Source: Sphingomonadales bacterium
GTDB lineage: Bacteria; Pseudomonadota; Alphaproteobacteria; Sphingomonadales; Sphingomonadaceae
DNA length: 64,000 nucleotides
Direction of reading: 5' to 3'
NCBI GenBank assembly: GCA_004173185.1
Contig: SEFZ01000002.1
Location: forward strand, 124,001 to 188,000
The notes under the pieces are model-generated. The model had not been told where the DNA came from. It made no database searches and saw nothing but the letters and a program-made list of their open reading frames with translations. Positions within the stretch are counted from its first letter, which is position 1. Each line of letters begins with the position of its first letter. Positions 7,996 to 17,691 of this stretch are shown in pieces. Both the position numbers and the translations under genes were made by a program.

Positions 7996-8541
7996 TTGCG
8001 CACGCATCGCACCGCCCGCGCGAGCTGGTTCTATATCAACCGAGGGCAGGGCGTTGATGCGTTCGGCCCAACCCCCGATTGGTCGATCCGCGACGACCTG
8101 GTTGCGCACGACCGATGTGCACCGGCGCGCGCGAACCACCCGTCGCTCGACGGAATCGCACTATGGGATCAGGTGGATCGCCACGCGACTGCCCTTCGCC
8201 CCGATCAGCCGGTCTGCGCACACGCAGTTGGCTCTCTGCCGGTGGGTGAAGATGTTGCCGGTTGGCGTAATCTGATCGAGGGCTTCGCCGAGGATTATCT
8301 CACATCGCAGGGCATGGTTGCGGATTGGGGGATCCACTACCGGCCTCGAGCGGACGACCAACCGGAAATCCTGCCGCACGTTCATATGCTGATTACCACT
8401 CGTGTGTACGATCCCACCCATACCGATGCCGGTCGTATCCGCCAGACCTGGGTGCGCACCGATAAGGCGCGCAAGGCACTTGCCGAGAAGTGGTGGGCGT
8501 CCACGGGCATAGTCCCGAAAAGCTTCGGAATCGCGGCCTGA
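7996..8541 (+). pseudogene. MobA/MobL-type relaxase, truncated
   Basis: About 181 residues matching the catalytic region of MobA/MobL plasmid-mobilisation relaxases. The segment L-W-D-Q-V-D-R-H-A is followed by A-H-A-V-G-S-L-P, G-F-A-E-D-Y-L-T-S-Q-G-M-V-A-D-W-G-I-H and I-L-P-H-V-H-M-L-I-T-T-R-V-Y-D, the last being the metal-binding histidine motif. Full-length relaxases have a longer N-terminus carrying the active-site region and usually a long C-terminal extension; both are missing. The only in-frame start is TTG without a clear ribosome-binding site. It is best read as the decayed remnant of a mobilisable element integrated beside tRNA-Val. Confidence 0.65.
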
Positions 8542-8830
8542 CCGGCACATGTGAAAGCGATGCGGGCCACCATATCACGTTCGATAGGGCGCCGTCGGTA
8601 AGCGCGTATTCCCGACGCAGTTGCTGAGGTCAGGGGCGCGACCGTTCCTGCCATCAGGAGGTCTTAATGCCGTACGACCACCATCTGCAAATCTGCATCG
8701 CGCCATCGGCTGCGGGACTCTTTCATTTCATCATGTCTGTGGTCAATTGCGCGAGCAGGTGGGTGAGGGGTGAACGATCCGGTAGCAGCATCATGGGCAG
8801 AATTGACTGGCCGACCGGAAGTGGGGAATC

Positions 8831-10306
8831 ATGGACTTTCTCGAACAGCTGTGCGGTGCGCTCGATACAACGCCCGACAAAATCGTGTTCGAGTATCGAT
8901 CGCGGGACTATTTGCTCAGCGAGGTCAATCGGTTCGCCAACCATATGATCACCTTGCTGGAGCGCGGCAATGTCCCTTCCGAGGCGCGTGTCGGCGTCAT
9001 CGTGCGCAACCGACCACTCCATGCGGCGGTGATGCTTGGTCTGATCGCGCACGGCCGCGCACTGACCACGCTTTATGCGATTCAGTCGCCCCAGGCGATG
9101 GGTGCAGAGATTGAGGAGACCAGGTTCGGCGCGGTGATCGCCGATGCGCGAGACTGGACTCCGGAAGTCGAGGCCGCGGTGAAGGCAACGGGTGCTGCCG
9201 CGATCCTTCTGGACCATGAAACGAATTCGATCGAAGCGGCGCCGGGGTTCGAACACGCCAAATCCGTCCCTTTCTCATCGATAGAGGGCGAGCGCGGTAT
9301 CGAGATCCTATCGAGCGGCACCACCGGAAAGCCGAAGCGGATTCTATTTCCGTTCCGCATGCTGGGTCGTGCAGTCGATAGCGTTGCGGCGGCGCGAACC
9401 GGGCTCGATCCCGAGCCGGACATCCTGACCTGGCCCTATGGTGGCATCGGTGGGATGTGCAATCTTGTCGCCGGCATCATCCTTGGGCGCCACACGACGT
9501 TGCTAGACAAGTTCAACGTGCCCGAATGGGTCGAGGCGATCCGCAAGCATCGCCCCAAGTTCTTGAGCGGTCCGCCCACGGTCGCGCGGATGGCGCTGGA
9601 TGCGGGCGTCACGCGCGAAGACATGGCCAGCGTCCAATATTTCTTCGGTGGCGGTGCGGCTTTCTCTCCCGAGCTTCAGGATGAGTTTGAAGCCGCATAT
9701 GATATCAAAGTTATCTGGGCCTATGGAGCCACCGAATTTTGCGGAACGATCATCAGCTGGACCCCGGCGCTGTACGAGACCTATCGTGACACCAAGCGAG
9801 GCGCGATCGGAAAGGCGCTTGCGGGGATATCGCTACGGGTAACGGATGTGGATACCGGCGAGCCGCTTCCACCGGGAGAAGTCGGATATCTTGAAGCAAT
9901 CGTTCCAACCGTCAGCGACGACTGGATTCGAACCACCGATCTGATGGTGATCGACGAGGACGGGTTCGCATTCCATCGTGGGCGCGGCGATGGCGCAATT
10001 GTACGTGGCGGATTCAAGGTTTTGCCGGAAAAGGTGGTGGCAGCGTTGCAGCAGCATCCCTCGGTGCTTGATGCCGCGGTCGTCGGCCTTCCGGATGCGC
10101 GCCTCGGAGAGGTGCCAGTTGCTGCGGTCGAGCTGCGCGAAAATATGCCGCGCGTCGCTGCCGAGGAATTGCGGGAGCATATGAAACAGACGATCGTGGC
10201 GCATCATGTGCCCGCGCAAATTCTGGTTCTCGACCGCTTGCCGCGCACCACGTCCCTCAAGGCTGATCTGGGTGCGATCCGGCAATTGTTCCTGGCCTCA
10301 ACCTAG
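8831..10306 (+). CDS. Acyl-CoA synthetase (class I adenylate-forming)
   Basis: A 491-residue ANL-superfamily ligase that activates a carboxylic acid to acyl-AMP and then acyl-CoA. The phosphate-binding loop I-L-S-S-G-T-T-G-K-P-K-R is at residues 159-170. A Y-G-A-T-E-F motif follows (adenine/Mg site), then the T-T-D-L-M-V-I-D hinge region, and a catalytic-type Lys lies near the end (T-T-S-L-K-A-D-L-G). The start has GGAAGTGGGGAATC before the ATG. It is monocistronic, facing the first TonB receptor across a shared bidirectional terminator. The substrate is unknown; one of three such ligases in this window. Confidence 0.85.
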   Translation: MDFLEQLCGALDTTPDKIVFEYRSRDYLLSEVNRFANHMITLLERGNVPSEARVGVIVRNRPLHAAVMLGLIAHGRALTTLYAIQSPQAMGAEIEETRFGAVIADARDWTPEVEAAVKATGAAAILLDHETNSIEAAPGFEHAKSVPFSSIEGERGIEILSSGTTGKPKRILFPFRMLGRAVDSVAAARTGLDPEPDILTWPYGGIGGMCNLVAGIILGRHTTLLDKFNVPEWVEAIRKHRPKFLSGPPTVARMALDAGVTREDMASVQYFFGGGAAFSPELQDEFEAAYDIKVIWAYGATEFCGTIISWTPALYETYRDTKRGAIGKALAGISLRVTDVDTGEPLPPGEVGYLEAIVPTVSDDWIRTTDLMVIDEDGFAFHRGRGDGAIVRGGFKVLPEKVVAALQQHPSVLDAAVVGLPDARLGEVPVAAVELRENMPRVAAEELREHMKQTIVAHHVPAQILVLDRLPRTTSLKADLGAIRQLFLAST

Positions 10307-10330
10307 GTTCGGGCTGGCAAGACTGACAAA

Positions 10331-10358
10331 AAAAGGGCCGGTGCGAACCGGCCCTTTT
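10331..10358. terminator. Bidirectional intrinsic terminator
   Basis: AAAA-GGGCCGGT-GCGA-ACCGGCCC-TTTT is a perfect 8-bp stem with a GCGA tetraloop, flanked by A and T runs. It can therefore end both the rightward ligase transcript and the leftward TonB-receptor transcript. Confidence 0.9.
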
Positions 10359-10380
10359 CCTTTGCTGCGGGGAGCTGCCT

Positions 10381-12711
10381 TTAGAAAGCGAACCGCAGTT
10401 CGACACCGTAGGTGCGCGGCGCGCCTACGAAGCCGGCGGTATAGCCAAGGCCAGTATTTGCGAGCTCGGTACCGCTCGCGATATATTCTGCATCGAGCAG
10501 GTTCTTGGCCCAAAGGCCGGCATCGATGCCGCTGCCACCGATGTTGCGCAGATCGATCCGTGCATTGACCAGCGTGTAGGCTGGCATGATCGAAGTCGGC
10601 GAGATGCGGCTTTGCGCTACGAAGTAGTTATTGTCCGACATGTTCGTGTCGGTCTGATGGAACAGATCAATACGGGGCGACAGCTCTCCGGCTTCGCCGA
10701 GCGGGATACGGAAACCGAAATTAGCGCCGATCGTCCATGCGGGCGTTCCGGCAAATTGCGATCCGCTCAGGTTGACGCCATTCGCGGTCCAGTTGCGATA
10801 GCGCGCATCGATGTTTGCGACATTCAAACCGAAATCGATGAAATCGACCGGCTGCAATTGAAGCTCGACTTCAAAGCCTTTGATCGTTGCCTCGGCAGCG
10901 TTGACGATAGTCTGCGTGAAGACGCCATTGATCAGCGCGCCCTGGTTCCGCTGAATGTTGCGATAATCCTGCGTGTAGGCGGCGACATTGAGCCGCCCCT
11001 TGCCCGTACCCATCCGGAAATCCGTCTTGATACCCACCTCGTAGTCGCTCAGATTCTCTGGCTGGAACGGGGTAAATTGCGCCGGAGTGGTCGCCGAGAT
11101 GTTGAAACCGCCGGTGCGATAGCCGGTGCGGTGCGCAAGATAGACAAGAACCCCTTGTGCGATCTTATAGTCCGCGCTCAACGAATAGGTGAACTTGTCG
11201 AACGACTTGGAATAGCTCGTCACACACGGATTCAGAACGGCCCCGGACGAATTGACCAGGCGGCAGGTCCCGTTGGACACGAGGTTCCGGGTGGTGATCT
11301 CACGAAGATCGTGAGTCTGACGACCGCCTGCGGTGACCGAAAAGCCCTGAAGGAAGGCTGGGCGCCACGTGAATTGCGCGAAGCCCGAATAGCTTTGGTT
11401 CCGGATTGGATCCGCGTAGGTCACGCGATCGCCTTGATAGATCCCGCCGACCGACACGCCACCCTGGCCGCCGGACTGCTGGCGGTCACTGCCACGCTCG
11501 AGAAAATAGAAGCCCCCGAAGATATAGTCGAGGCTTCCACCAAAGACCGTCCCAAGGATCTGCAACTCGTCGCTATACTGCCGGACGGTCATGTCTTCGC
11601 GTGAAGGGAAGAAGGGAACAACCTTATTGGCCCCATCCGTGAACGTCAGGCTGGATCCGTCGAGGTCGAACGGAATATGCGAGCCGACAAAGCGGTAGCC
11701 AGCAATGTTCTTGAGCGTGACATTGTCGGCAATGTCGATCGTGGTCACGTTCGATACCGCGAACGTCTTTACGCGCGTCTCAAGGATCTGATCGCTGGTC
11801 GTGCTGTGGAACGGCAGTGCGTTCACGCGCGCCAGTTCTGCCACGACATTGGGTGCTGAACCGAAGCCGACACCCGGCAACACGCCCAGCAATTTGTAAC
11901 CAACGCCATTCTCATCGGCGGAAAAGCCGTTGATCACGGTGCGGTTTTCGAAGCCCTGTGCGGGCGATAGTGTCAGCGAGACGCGCCAGTTATTCTTATT
12001 CTCATCGTCGAGCTGCTGCCCAGTCGTCACATTGTTGGTGAACCCATCACGGCGCTGGATCGCACCTGCCACGCGCAGCTTTGCCCAATCGGCGAGCGGA
12101 ACGTTCACTGCGCCCTCGACCCGATATGCATTATAATTGCCATATCCGCCGAGCAGATATCCCTCGAACTGATCGGTCGGCGCCTGCGGCGTGATCAGCA
12201 TCGCGCCACCTGTGGTGTTGCGACCAAACAGGGTCCCCTGAGGGCCTTTGAGCACCTGAACCGAAGAGACGTCGAAGAATGCGGAGTTAAGGCCCTGCGG
12301 GCGGTTCTGCACCACGTCCGCGAAATAGACTGCGACCGCCGGATCCTTCGTGATGTACGGATCGAACTGGCGTTGGCCGCGGATCGAGACCTGCAACACG
12401 TTAGATCCGAACGCAGAAGGCTGGGTCGTGAGGCCCGGCACTTTCATCGGCAGATCGGAAACCTGGACGATGTTCGCTTCGGCGAGAGATCCGGCGCTGA
12501 GCGCGGTAATCGCGATCGGCACGTCCTGCAGCCGCTCTTCGCGGCGACGCGCGGTGACGACGATGTCGTCCATGTCTTCGCTCGCGTGCTGTACGGGCTC
12601 TTCCGCCAGAGCTTTCTCATCATTCGGCGCGGTCTGGGCAAACGCAGGCGCGGCGCTTGCGGCGATTGCGATGACCAGCGGTGCCGCCATGATCTTGCTG
12701 ATAGCCTTCAT
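10381..12711 (-). CDS. TonB-dependent receptor 1
   Basis: A 776-residue outer-membrane receptor. The start has GGGAGGATACCG directly before the ATG and gives a signal peptide (M-K-A-I-S-K-I-M-A-A-P-L-V-I-A-I-A-A, cleaved after A-F-A). A TonB box region D-D-I-V-V-T-A-R-R-R-E-E-R-L-Q-D-V-P-I-A-I-T follows, then the plug (V-L-K-G-P-Q-G-T-L-F-G-R-N-T-T-G-G). The barrel includes the L-A-H-R-T-G-Y-R-T-G-G-F-N segment and ends with aromatic F-A-F, the usual sorting signal. Sphingomonads carry many such receptors for hydrophobic or sugar substrates. Location next to CoA ligases and a PF10118 gene points to uptake of the catabolised compound. Confidence 0.92.
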   Translation of the reverse strand: MKAISKIMAAPLVIAIAASAAPAFAQTAPNDEKALAEEPVQHASEDMDDIVVTARRREERLQDVPIAITALSAGSLAEANIVQVSDLPMKVPGLTTQPSAFGSNVLQVSIRGQRQFDPYITKDPAVAVYFADVVQNRPQGLNSAFFDVSSVQVLKGPQGTLFGRNTTGGAMLITPQAPTDQFEGYLLGGYGNYNAYRVEGAVNVPLADWAKLRVAGAIQRRDGFTNNVTTGQQLDDENKNNWRVSLTLSPAQGFENRTVINGFSADENGVGYKLLGVLPGVGFGSAPNVVAELARVNALPFHSTTSDQILETRVKTFAVSNVTTIDIADNVTLKNIAGYRFVGSHIPFDLDGSSLTFTDGANKVVPFFPSREDMTVRQYSDELQILGTVFGGSLDYIFGGFYFLERGSDRQQSGGQGGVSVGGIYQGDRVTYADPIRNQSYSGFAQFTWRPAFLQGFSVTAGGRQTHDLREITTRNLVSNGTCRLVNSSGAVLNPCVTSYSKSFDKFTYSLSADYKIAQGVLVYLAHRTGYRTGGFNISATTPAQFTPFQPENLSDYEVGIKTDFRMGTGKGRLNVAAYTQDYRNIQRNQGALINGVFTQTIVNAAEATIKGFEVELQLQPVDFIDFGLNVANIDARYRNWTANGVNLSGSQFAGTPAWTIGANFGFRIPLGEAGELSPRIDLFHQTDTNMSDNNYFVAQSRISPTSIMPAYTLVNARIDLRNIGGSGIDAGLWAKNLLDAEYIASGTELANTGLGYTAGFVGAPRTYGVELRFAF

Positions 12712-12866
12712 CGGTATCCTCCCTAGGTTTCTGAAGCGCGAGAGTTGCCGGATCTGTGTCGGCTGGTGTTCGCGCCGGTGCTCCTTACGAAAGGCAGGGC
12801 AGGGCGGCAGAGTAATTCGGCTTCTCGCGGCCAACGATCACAAACGTGTTGCAAGACGACGATCGG

Positions 12867-13685
12867 CTAGGGAGCGGCCGATGGGATCGAGTCCAGATAA
12901 GCAGTCATCGCCATTGAGGGCTGCTTTTTGGACGGATTGTAGAAGGGCGACAGCACAGCCAATTTCTGTTTCATGTCTCGTTTTCGCGTCATCTTGCGAT
13001 GCGCCATGACACGCGCTTTCGATTTCTCCCGTTGATCGGGCGTCATGTTCTTTCTGTCGATTTCGATCAGATAATCGGCAACCGCATCCATGAAGCGGGT
13101 GAGATGGCGATAGGCATGTAGATAGCCCCAGCAACGATAGAGCCAGGCAATTGGGCCATATCCATAAAGCTTGTGATAAACCTCAAAACAGACGTGCCGA
13201 TGCTCGAATTCTTCGGCCAGATGCCATTTCCAAAGCTCGAGCGCCTGAGGGTCGGTGCTGCCCTCAAGCAGAGGAAGAACTTCGAAAAAAGTCTCTGCAT
13301 TGCTCGATCCCATCGCCTCGAACCCCTCGGCATAAGCGATGTTGAAACGGAGCGAACGGTTGGCCAGCCAATCCTTATATTCGTCCGAAAGCTGCTTCTC
13401 GAACGCCGAGATGCCGGGATAGCCTTTCTCGCGAAGCATCTTGTTGAACGCATTGTGTCGCTTGCAATGCTCCACCTCCTGCTTGTTGAATATGTCGATG
13501 TCCGCCGCCAATTGCGGATCGCGCTTCGCGATCTTCGGCAATGCCTTCAGCATCACGCGCACGAGATAGGGTTCGATATGCGAAGGCACGATCGACGCGG
13601 CATTGTAATGCTGCGCCAGCTCGCGGTTCCGGGCCCAATGCGGCTCGACCGCCTCGAATGCCATTTTGGGGTAACGAGGGATCAT
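12867..13685 (-). CDS. PF10118-type metal-dependent hydrolase-like protein 1
   Basis: A 272-residue protein of the family annotated as predicted metal-dependent hydrolase (PF10118), with helical, ferritin-like character. Putative metal ligands are in K-Q-E-V-E-H-C-K-R-H and W-K-W-H-L-A-E-E-F-E-H-R-H. The fold suggests a diiron or similar centre; the reaction is unknown. It is clearly paralogous to the gene at 45647-46477 (shared Y-P-K-M-A-F/F-P-K-W-D-F start, I-E-P-Y-L-V, A-E-E-F-E-H-R, S-P-F-Y-N/K-P). Such genes recur in sphingomonad aromatic and steroid catabolic clusters. It is divergent from the second CoA ligase. Confidence 0.75.
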   Translation of the reverse strand: MIPRYPKMAFEAVEPHWARNRELAQHYNAASIVPSHIEPYLVRVMLKALPKIAKRDPQLAADIDIFNKQEVEHCKRHNAFNKMLREKGYPGISAFEKQLSDEYKDWLANRSLRFNIAYAEGFEAMGSSNAETFFEVLPLLEGSTDPQALELWKWHLAEEFEHRHVCFEVYHKLYGYGPIAWLYRCWGYLHAYRHLTRFMDAVADYLIEIDRKNMTPDQREKSKARVMAHRKMTRKRDMKQKLAVLSPFYNPSKKQPSMAMTAYLDSIPSAAP

Positions 13686-13841
13686 TTCAGTCCGATCGAT
13701 AGTGGCCAGATCGGAAGAATAGCGACGGTGGTGCAGCGGTATATCTTCTGGTCGAATCCAACAGATGTGTGATGGCGAGACCGTGGCTCTTGCTCCACCG
13801 GCATAGCTGTGGAGGGTGCGATAACCTTCGGAGAGAGCGAC

Positions 13842-15377
13842 ATGAACGAGCCCACGCAGCCCCATCTTGCACTCTACGCGGCCCAGGCACCCGATCGACC
13901 GGCCGTCATCATGACAGATGATGGGACCATCCTGACCTATGCCGAACTGGATGCGCGATCGGATGCGCTGGCCAGGCAACTTGCCGCGAGCGGCGTGCGC
14001 GCGGAAGACCATGTAGCGATCCTGATGGAGAACCGCCCGGACTTCATGGTCGCGGCATGGGCCGCGCAGCGGGCGGGCCTGTATTACACGCCGGTGAACT
14101 GGCACCTCACTGCGGATGAGGCGAGCTATATTGTGCAGGATTGCGGGGCGCGCGTGGTCCTGTCCAGCAATGCCTGCAGCGAAATGCTGGACGCGGTGGC
14201 AACAGCCAATCCCGATGTTTCGATCTGGTTGTGTGATCGCGGCGGCGCATCGGGCTTTGCCCCGGAAGGCGAGGCCCCCCAAGGGGTGGCTTATCAATCC
14301 CTAGAGGGGTCTTCGATGATCTACTCCTCCGGCACCTCGGGCCGGCCAAAGGGTATCAAGCGCCGGATCAGCGGAGCGCCCTTCGGTCAGTTAGGCGCGG
14401 GCGACCAGATGCTGCGCGGGCTTTATGCCTGGGATTCGGACAGCGTGTTCCTGAATCCCTCACCGCTCTATCATGCGGGGCCGCTTAACTTTGCGATGTC
14501 CACGCATCGCTCAGGGGGCACGGTCGTGCTCATGCGCGATTTCGATCCGGTGGAGGCGCTGGCCGCGATTCAGGATCATCGCATCAACAAAGCATGGCTC
14601 GTCCCGACGATGATGATCCGGATGCTCAAGGTGCCGGATCGCGAACGTTTCGACGTTGGTAGCATGACTCATGCCGTGCACACCGCGGCACCGTGCCCCC
14701 GGGACACGAAGCGCGCTATGATCGACTGGTGGGGGCCGGTCCTTTACGAATTCTACGCGGCAACCGAAGGCAATGGCCTTACCGCAATCACGCCTCAGGA
14801 ATGGCTCGAACACCCCGGTTCGGTTGGTCGTTCGCCCGATGTCCGCATCGTCGGGGAAGCGGGTGAGGTTTTGCCGACAGGTGAAGTTGGCGTGATCTAT
14901 TTTGCGTCCGACTGGACGGTGTTTGAATATCACAACGATCCCGAAAAGACGGCCGAAGCGCATGACTCGCATGGTTGGACCACGATCGGTGACATGGGAT
15001 ATCTCGATCAGGATGGTTATCTCTATCTGACCGATCGAAAGACCAACATGATCATCGCAGGCGGCGTGAACATCTATCCGCAGGAGGCGGAGAATGTACT
15101 GGCGGTGCATCCGGCGGTTCTGGACGTGGCAGTGATCGGTGTGCCGCATCCCGAATATGGCGAAGAGGTGAAGGCAGTGGTGCAACTCGACCAGGGACAG
15201 GTCGAGTCCGATGCGCTTGCTGCGGAGCTTGTCGCGCATTGCCTCGGACAACTCGCCAAATATAAATGTCCGCGCAGCGTCGATTTCGTCGAGGCTCTTC
15301 CGCGCATGCCGAACGGCAAGCTGATCAAGCGCGCTTTGCGCGCGCGTTACTGGAACGATGAAAAAGTGGTGATTTGA
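13842..15377 (+). CDS. Acyl-CoA synthetase (class I adenylate-forming)
   Basis: A 511-residue ANL ligase. GGAGAGAGCGAC precedes the chosen ATG; a GTG 33 bases earlier is less likely. The P-loop is M-I-Y-S-S-G-T-S-G-R-P-K-G, followed by the Y-A-A-T-E-G motif, the I-G-D-M-G-Y-L-D hinge with D-R-K-T-N-M-I-I-A-G-G-V-N-I-Y-P, and the catalytic Lys in M-P-N-G-K-L-I-K-R. The overall layout resembles medium/long-chain or aryl-acid CoA ligases (FadD/FadD3-like); the substrate cannot be read directly. Confidence 0.87.
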   Translation: MNEPTQPHLALYAAQAPDRPAVIMTDDGTILTYAELDARSDALARQLAASGVRAEDHVAILMENRPDFMVAAWAAQRAGLYYTPVNWHLTADEASYIVQDCGARVVLSSNACSEMLDAVATANPDVSIWLCDRGGASGFAPEGEAPQGVAYQSLEGSSMIYSSGTSGRPKGIKRRISGAPFGQLGAGDQMLRGLYAWDSDSVFLNPSPLYHAGPLNFAMSTHRSGGTVVLMRDFDPVEALAAIQDHRINKAWLVPTMMIRMLKVPDRERFDVGSMTHAVHTAAPCPRDTKRAMIDWWGPVLYEFYAATEGNGLTAITPQEWLEHPGSVGRSPDVRIVGEAGEVLPTGEVGVIYFASDWTVFEYHNDPEKTAEAHDSHGWTTIGDMGYLDQDGYLYLTDRKTNMIIAGGVNIYPQEAENVLAVHPAVLDVAVIGVPHPEYGEEVKAVVQLDQGQVESDALAAELVAHCLGQLAKYKCPRSVDFVEALPRMPNGKLIKRALRARYWNDEKVVI

Positions 15378-15393
15378 TCAACGCGCGATTTGA

Positions 15394-16134
15394 TCAGTGA
15401 AAGGTGCGACCGCCATCCACGGCGAGTACCGTTCCGGTAATATAGGATGAAGCGTCGCTGCTGAGAAACAGGATAGCCTCGGCCAGTTCGGCGGGCTGGG
15501 CGACGCGCTTCATCGCATATTGCTGGACGAACGGAGCATCGTCGGGGCTGGCATAGCCCCCAAGGACCGATTGGACCATCGGCGTGTCGACGATGCCGGG
15601 GGCAACAACATTGGCACGTATACGAGGTGCCAATTCGGCTCCCAGCGCCTTCGTAAAAGCTACCAGTCCGGCCTTCGTCGCCGCATAGGCCGCGATGCCG
15701 GGCGCATTGGGCAGCAGCGCCTGGCCGGATGCGATATTGACGATCGTGGCGCGCGGGCTCGCTTGTAAATGAGGCAACGCGGCGCGGCAGATCAAATAGG
15801 GAGCGGTCAGGTTTATCGCGACGAACTGGTCCCAGATTCCCCGATCAAGCACGTCGAGCGTTTGTGATCCAGCGATGCCAGCACAATTTACGAGCCCGTC
15901 TATCCCACCCATCGCGCTTGCCGCCGCCGCTACTCCGCGTAGCACGGCCGCCTCATCGGCGAGGTCAACGACGAACGCCGTGCCGCCGGTTTGTTCGGCG
16001 ACCAGATCCAGCGCGACTGCATCGCGATCGACAAGTGCGAGTGCTGCGCCTTCCGCTGCAAACAGTTCAGCGGTGGCACGGCCGATGCCCGAAGCGGCGC
16101 CGGTGATCAGAATATGGCGATCCTTCAGCCTCAT
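15394..16134 (-). CDS. SDR family oxidoreductase
   Basis: A 246-residue classical short-chain dehydrogenase. The cofactor motif G-A-A-S-G-I-G-R-A is near the N-terminus, N-C-A-G follows, and Y-A-A-T-K is the catalytic Tyr/Lys pair. The C-terminus V-L-A-V-D-G-G-R-T-F is typical. An Asp after the second beta strand (L-V-D-R-D) favours NAD. The start ATG overlaps the MFS transporter stop by four bases (ATGA), so the pair is an operon: import followed by alcohol/ketone interconversion. Confidence 0.88.
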   Translation of the reverse strand: MRLKDRHILITGAASGIGRATAELFAAEGAALALVDRDAVALDLVAEQTGGTAFVVDLADEAAVLRGVAAAASAMGGIDGLVNCAGIAGSQTLDVLDRGIWDQFVAINLTAPYLICRAALPHLQASPRATIVNIASGQALLPNAPGIAAYAATKAGLVAFTKALGAELAPRIRANVVAPGIVDTPMVQSVLGGYASPDDAPFVQQYAMKRVAQPAELAEAILFLSSDASSYITGTVLAVDGGRTFH

Positions 16135-17468
16135 GCCATCGCCTCCACCGCGCGGCGGGAAGGTGCCAGCCCAAGCCAGAATAGCCCGGCCGCGATCAAT
16201 GCCCCGCTGACATACATGATCGTCAGCGACCAATGGACCTGGGTTGGGTCCTTGAACACGAACGTGGTGATGAATGCGACCGAGGGTGGACCAAGGCACA
16301 TGCCCATCAGGTTGAACACCAGCACGAACAATGCCGACACGCGGCCGCGATATTCGTTGGGAGTCACGATCTGGAGTTGTGCGACTGCCGGTCCGGTGAA
16401 GGGCTGGAGGAAATGGAGCAGCGCGTATGCCGGAATGAACAGCCAGAGATTTCCGTCGGCCAACTGGAACACGACGACTGCCAGCACTGCACCGATCAGG
16501 GACGCGTAGACGAAATAGCGAAGGTGGGCGTCACGCCGGCCGCGCGCGAACCAGCGGTCCACGAACCATCCACCGAAGATAAAGCCGGGAATGCCGCTGA
16601 GTGCGCCGACCGAACCCAGAATGATGCCCACTTCCGCGACGCCAAGACCATAGCGGCGCATCAGCATGGCCGGCACCCAAGCCGCAGAGCCATAAGCGAG
16701 GATCGCGACGACGCCGAAGCCGAAGAAATGGCACAGGAAGTAGCGGCGATTGCTCTTCAGGAAATGGGTGAACCCCTTATCCGGCGCCAAGGTTTGCGCC
16801 TTGCGCCGCTGGCGCACCGGCTCCGGAACCAGAAACATCAGCCCGGCTATCGCCACTCCGGGTAGTCCCGTGATGATGAAAACCATCTGCCATGGCTCCA
16901 GTGTGCCGACGATCGGCCAGGCTACGGCGCCGATTGCCTCGAATTTCGCGATCAGCGCGCCGCCGACCATATAGGCAAGTGCGCCGCCGATGGAGGATCC
17001 CGTCGCAAACACACCGAGCGCCAATGCGAGCCGTCGGGGCGGGAAGAGATCGGCGATCATGGAATATGCGGCGGGCGACAGGGACGCTTCGCCTACGCCG
17101 ACTCCGAACCGGCCCAGCAGCAACTGCCAATAGGTCGATGCCAGCCCACATCCCGCGGCCGCGAACGACCACAATGTCATGCCGAAATAGATGATCTTGC
17201 GTCGGGAATACCGATCTACCAACCAACCGATCGGCAGGCCAAAAGCGGCATAGAAAAGTCCGAAAGCAACGCCCTGCAACAGCCCGATCTCGAAATCGGT
17301 GATATCCAGGCTTGCCTTGATCGGCTCGACCATGAGCGAGATAATCTGTCTGTCGAGATACGACATGATCGCAACCAGCAACAAGATGCTGACGCTGAAC
17401 CACGCAATCCGCGGCGTCACCGGCGGGTTAGCATCAACACCTTCGACCACCGATGCGGCTGCGCTCAT
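16131..17468 (-). CDS. MFS transporter
   Basis: A 445-residue major facilitator protein with about 12 hydrophobic helices. The first helix ends M-S-Y-L-D-R-Q-I-I-S-L-M-V-E-P-I-K, and the loop 2-3 signature reads G-L-P-I-G-W-L-V-D-R-Y-S-R-R-K. These match the aromatic-acid/organic-anion permeases (spinster- and AAHS-like MFS) frequent in sphingomonad catabolic clusters. The N-terminus is about 20 residues cytosolic. It is translationally coupled to the SDR downstream and divergent from the racemase gene. Confidence 0.87.
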   Translation of the reverse strand: MSAAASVVEGVDANPPVTPRIAWFSVSILLLVAIMSYLDRQIISLMVEPIKASLDITDFEIGLLQGVAFGLFYAAFGLPIGWLVDRYSRRKIIYFGMTLWSFAAAGCGLASTYWQLLLGRFGVGVGEASLSPAAYSMIADLFPPRRLALALGVFATGSSIGGALAYMVGGALIAKFEAIGAVAWPIVGTLEPWQMVFIITGLPGVAIAGLMFLVPEPVRQRRKAQTLAPDKGFTHFLKSNRRYFLCHFFGFGVVAILAYGSAAWVPAMLMRRYGLGVAEVGIILGSVGALSGIPGFIFGGWFVDRWFARGRRDAHLRYFVYASLIGAVLAVVVFQLADGNLWLFIPAYALLHFLQPFTGPAVAQLQIVTPNEYRGRVSALFVLVFNLMGMCLGPPSVAFITTFVFKDPTQVHWSLTIMYVSGALIAAGLFWLGLAPSRRAVEAMA

Positions 17469-17691
17469 CCTAAACCCCGTTTGTTATTTCCTTAATTCGA
17501 TGGGCGATGCCTGCGGACCTGTCACGAGGCGTTGGCAATTGCGCACATCCTTGCGCAATCGGCTGGCGGGGTCTGGAAACCTTGCGGGCTTTGTCAGGAT
17601 GCGCACAGCGGTTGCTTGCACGGCGGCCAGTTTATTGGCGCGTGATTGGAGACGGCATGATGTGCGCACGTTGCCACGGCATCTGGACCAT

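Noticed and set aside
8382..8654. Minus-strand frame over the relaxase end
   Set aside because: It lies opposite the relaxase fragment, which has recognisable histidine motifs; no features of its own.
10612..11604. Long open frame opposite TonB receptor 1
   Set aside because: The opposite strand codes for a clear receptor with signal peptide and TonB box; the antisense frame has no family features and reflects high GC content.
12712..12834. N-terminal extension of TonB receptor 1
   Set aside because: The extension would hide the signal peptide, and the ATG at 12711 has a strong ribosome-binding site.
13686..14297. Upstream extension of PF10118 protein 1
   Set aside because: It runs opposite the CoA ligase coding sequence and lacks family similarity; the ATG at 13685 matches the paralogue's start.
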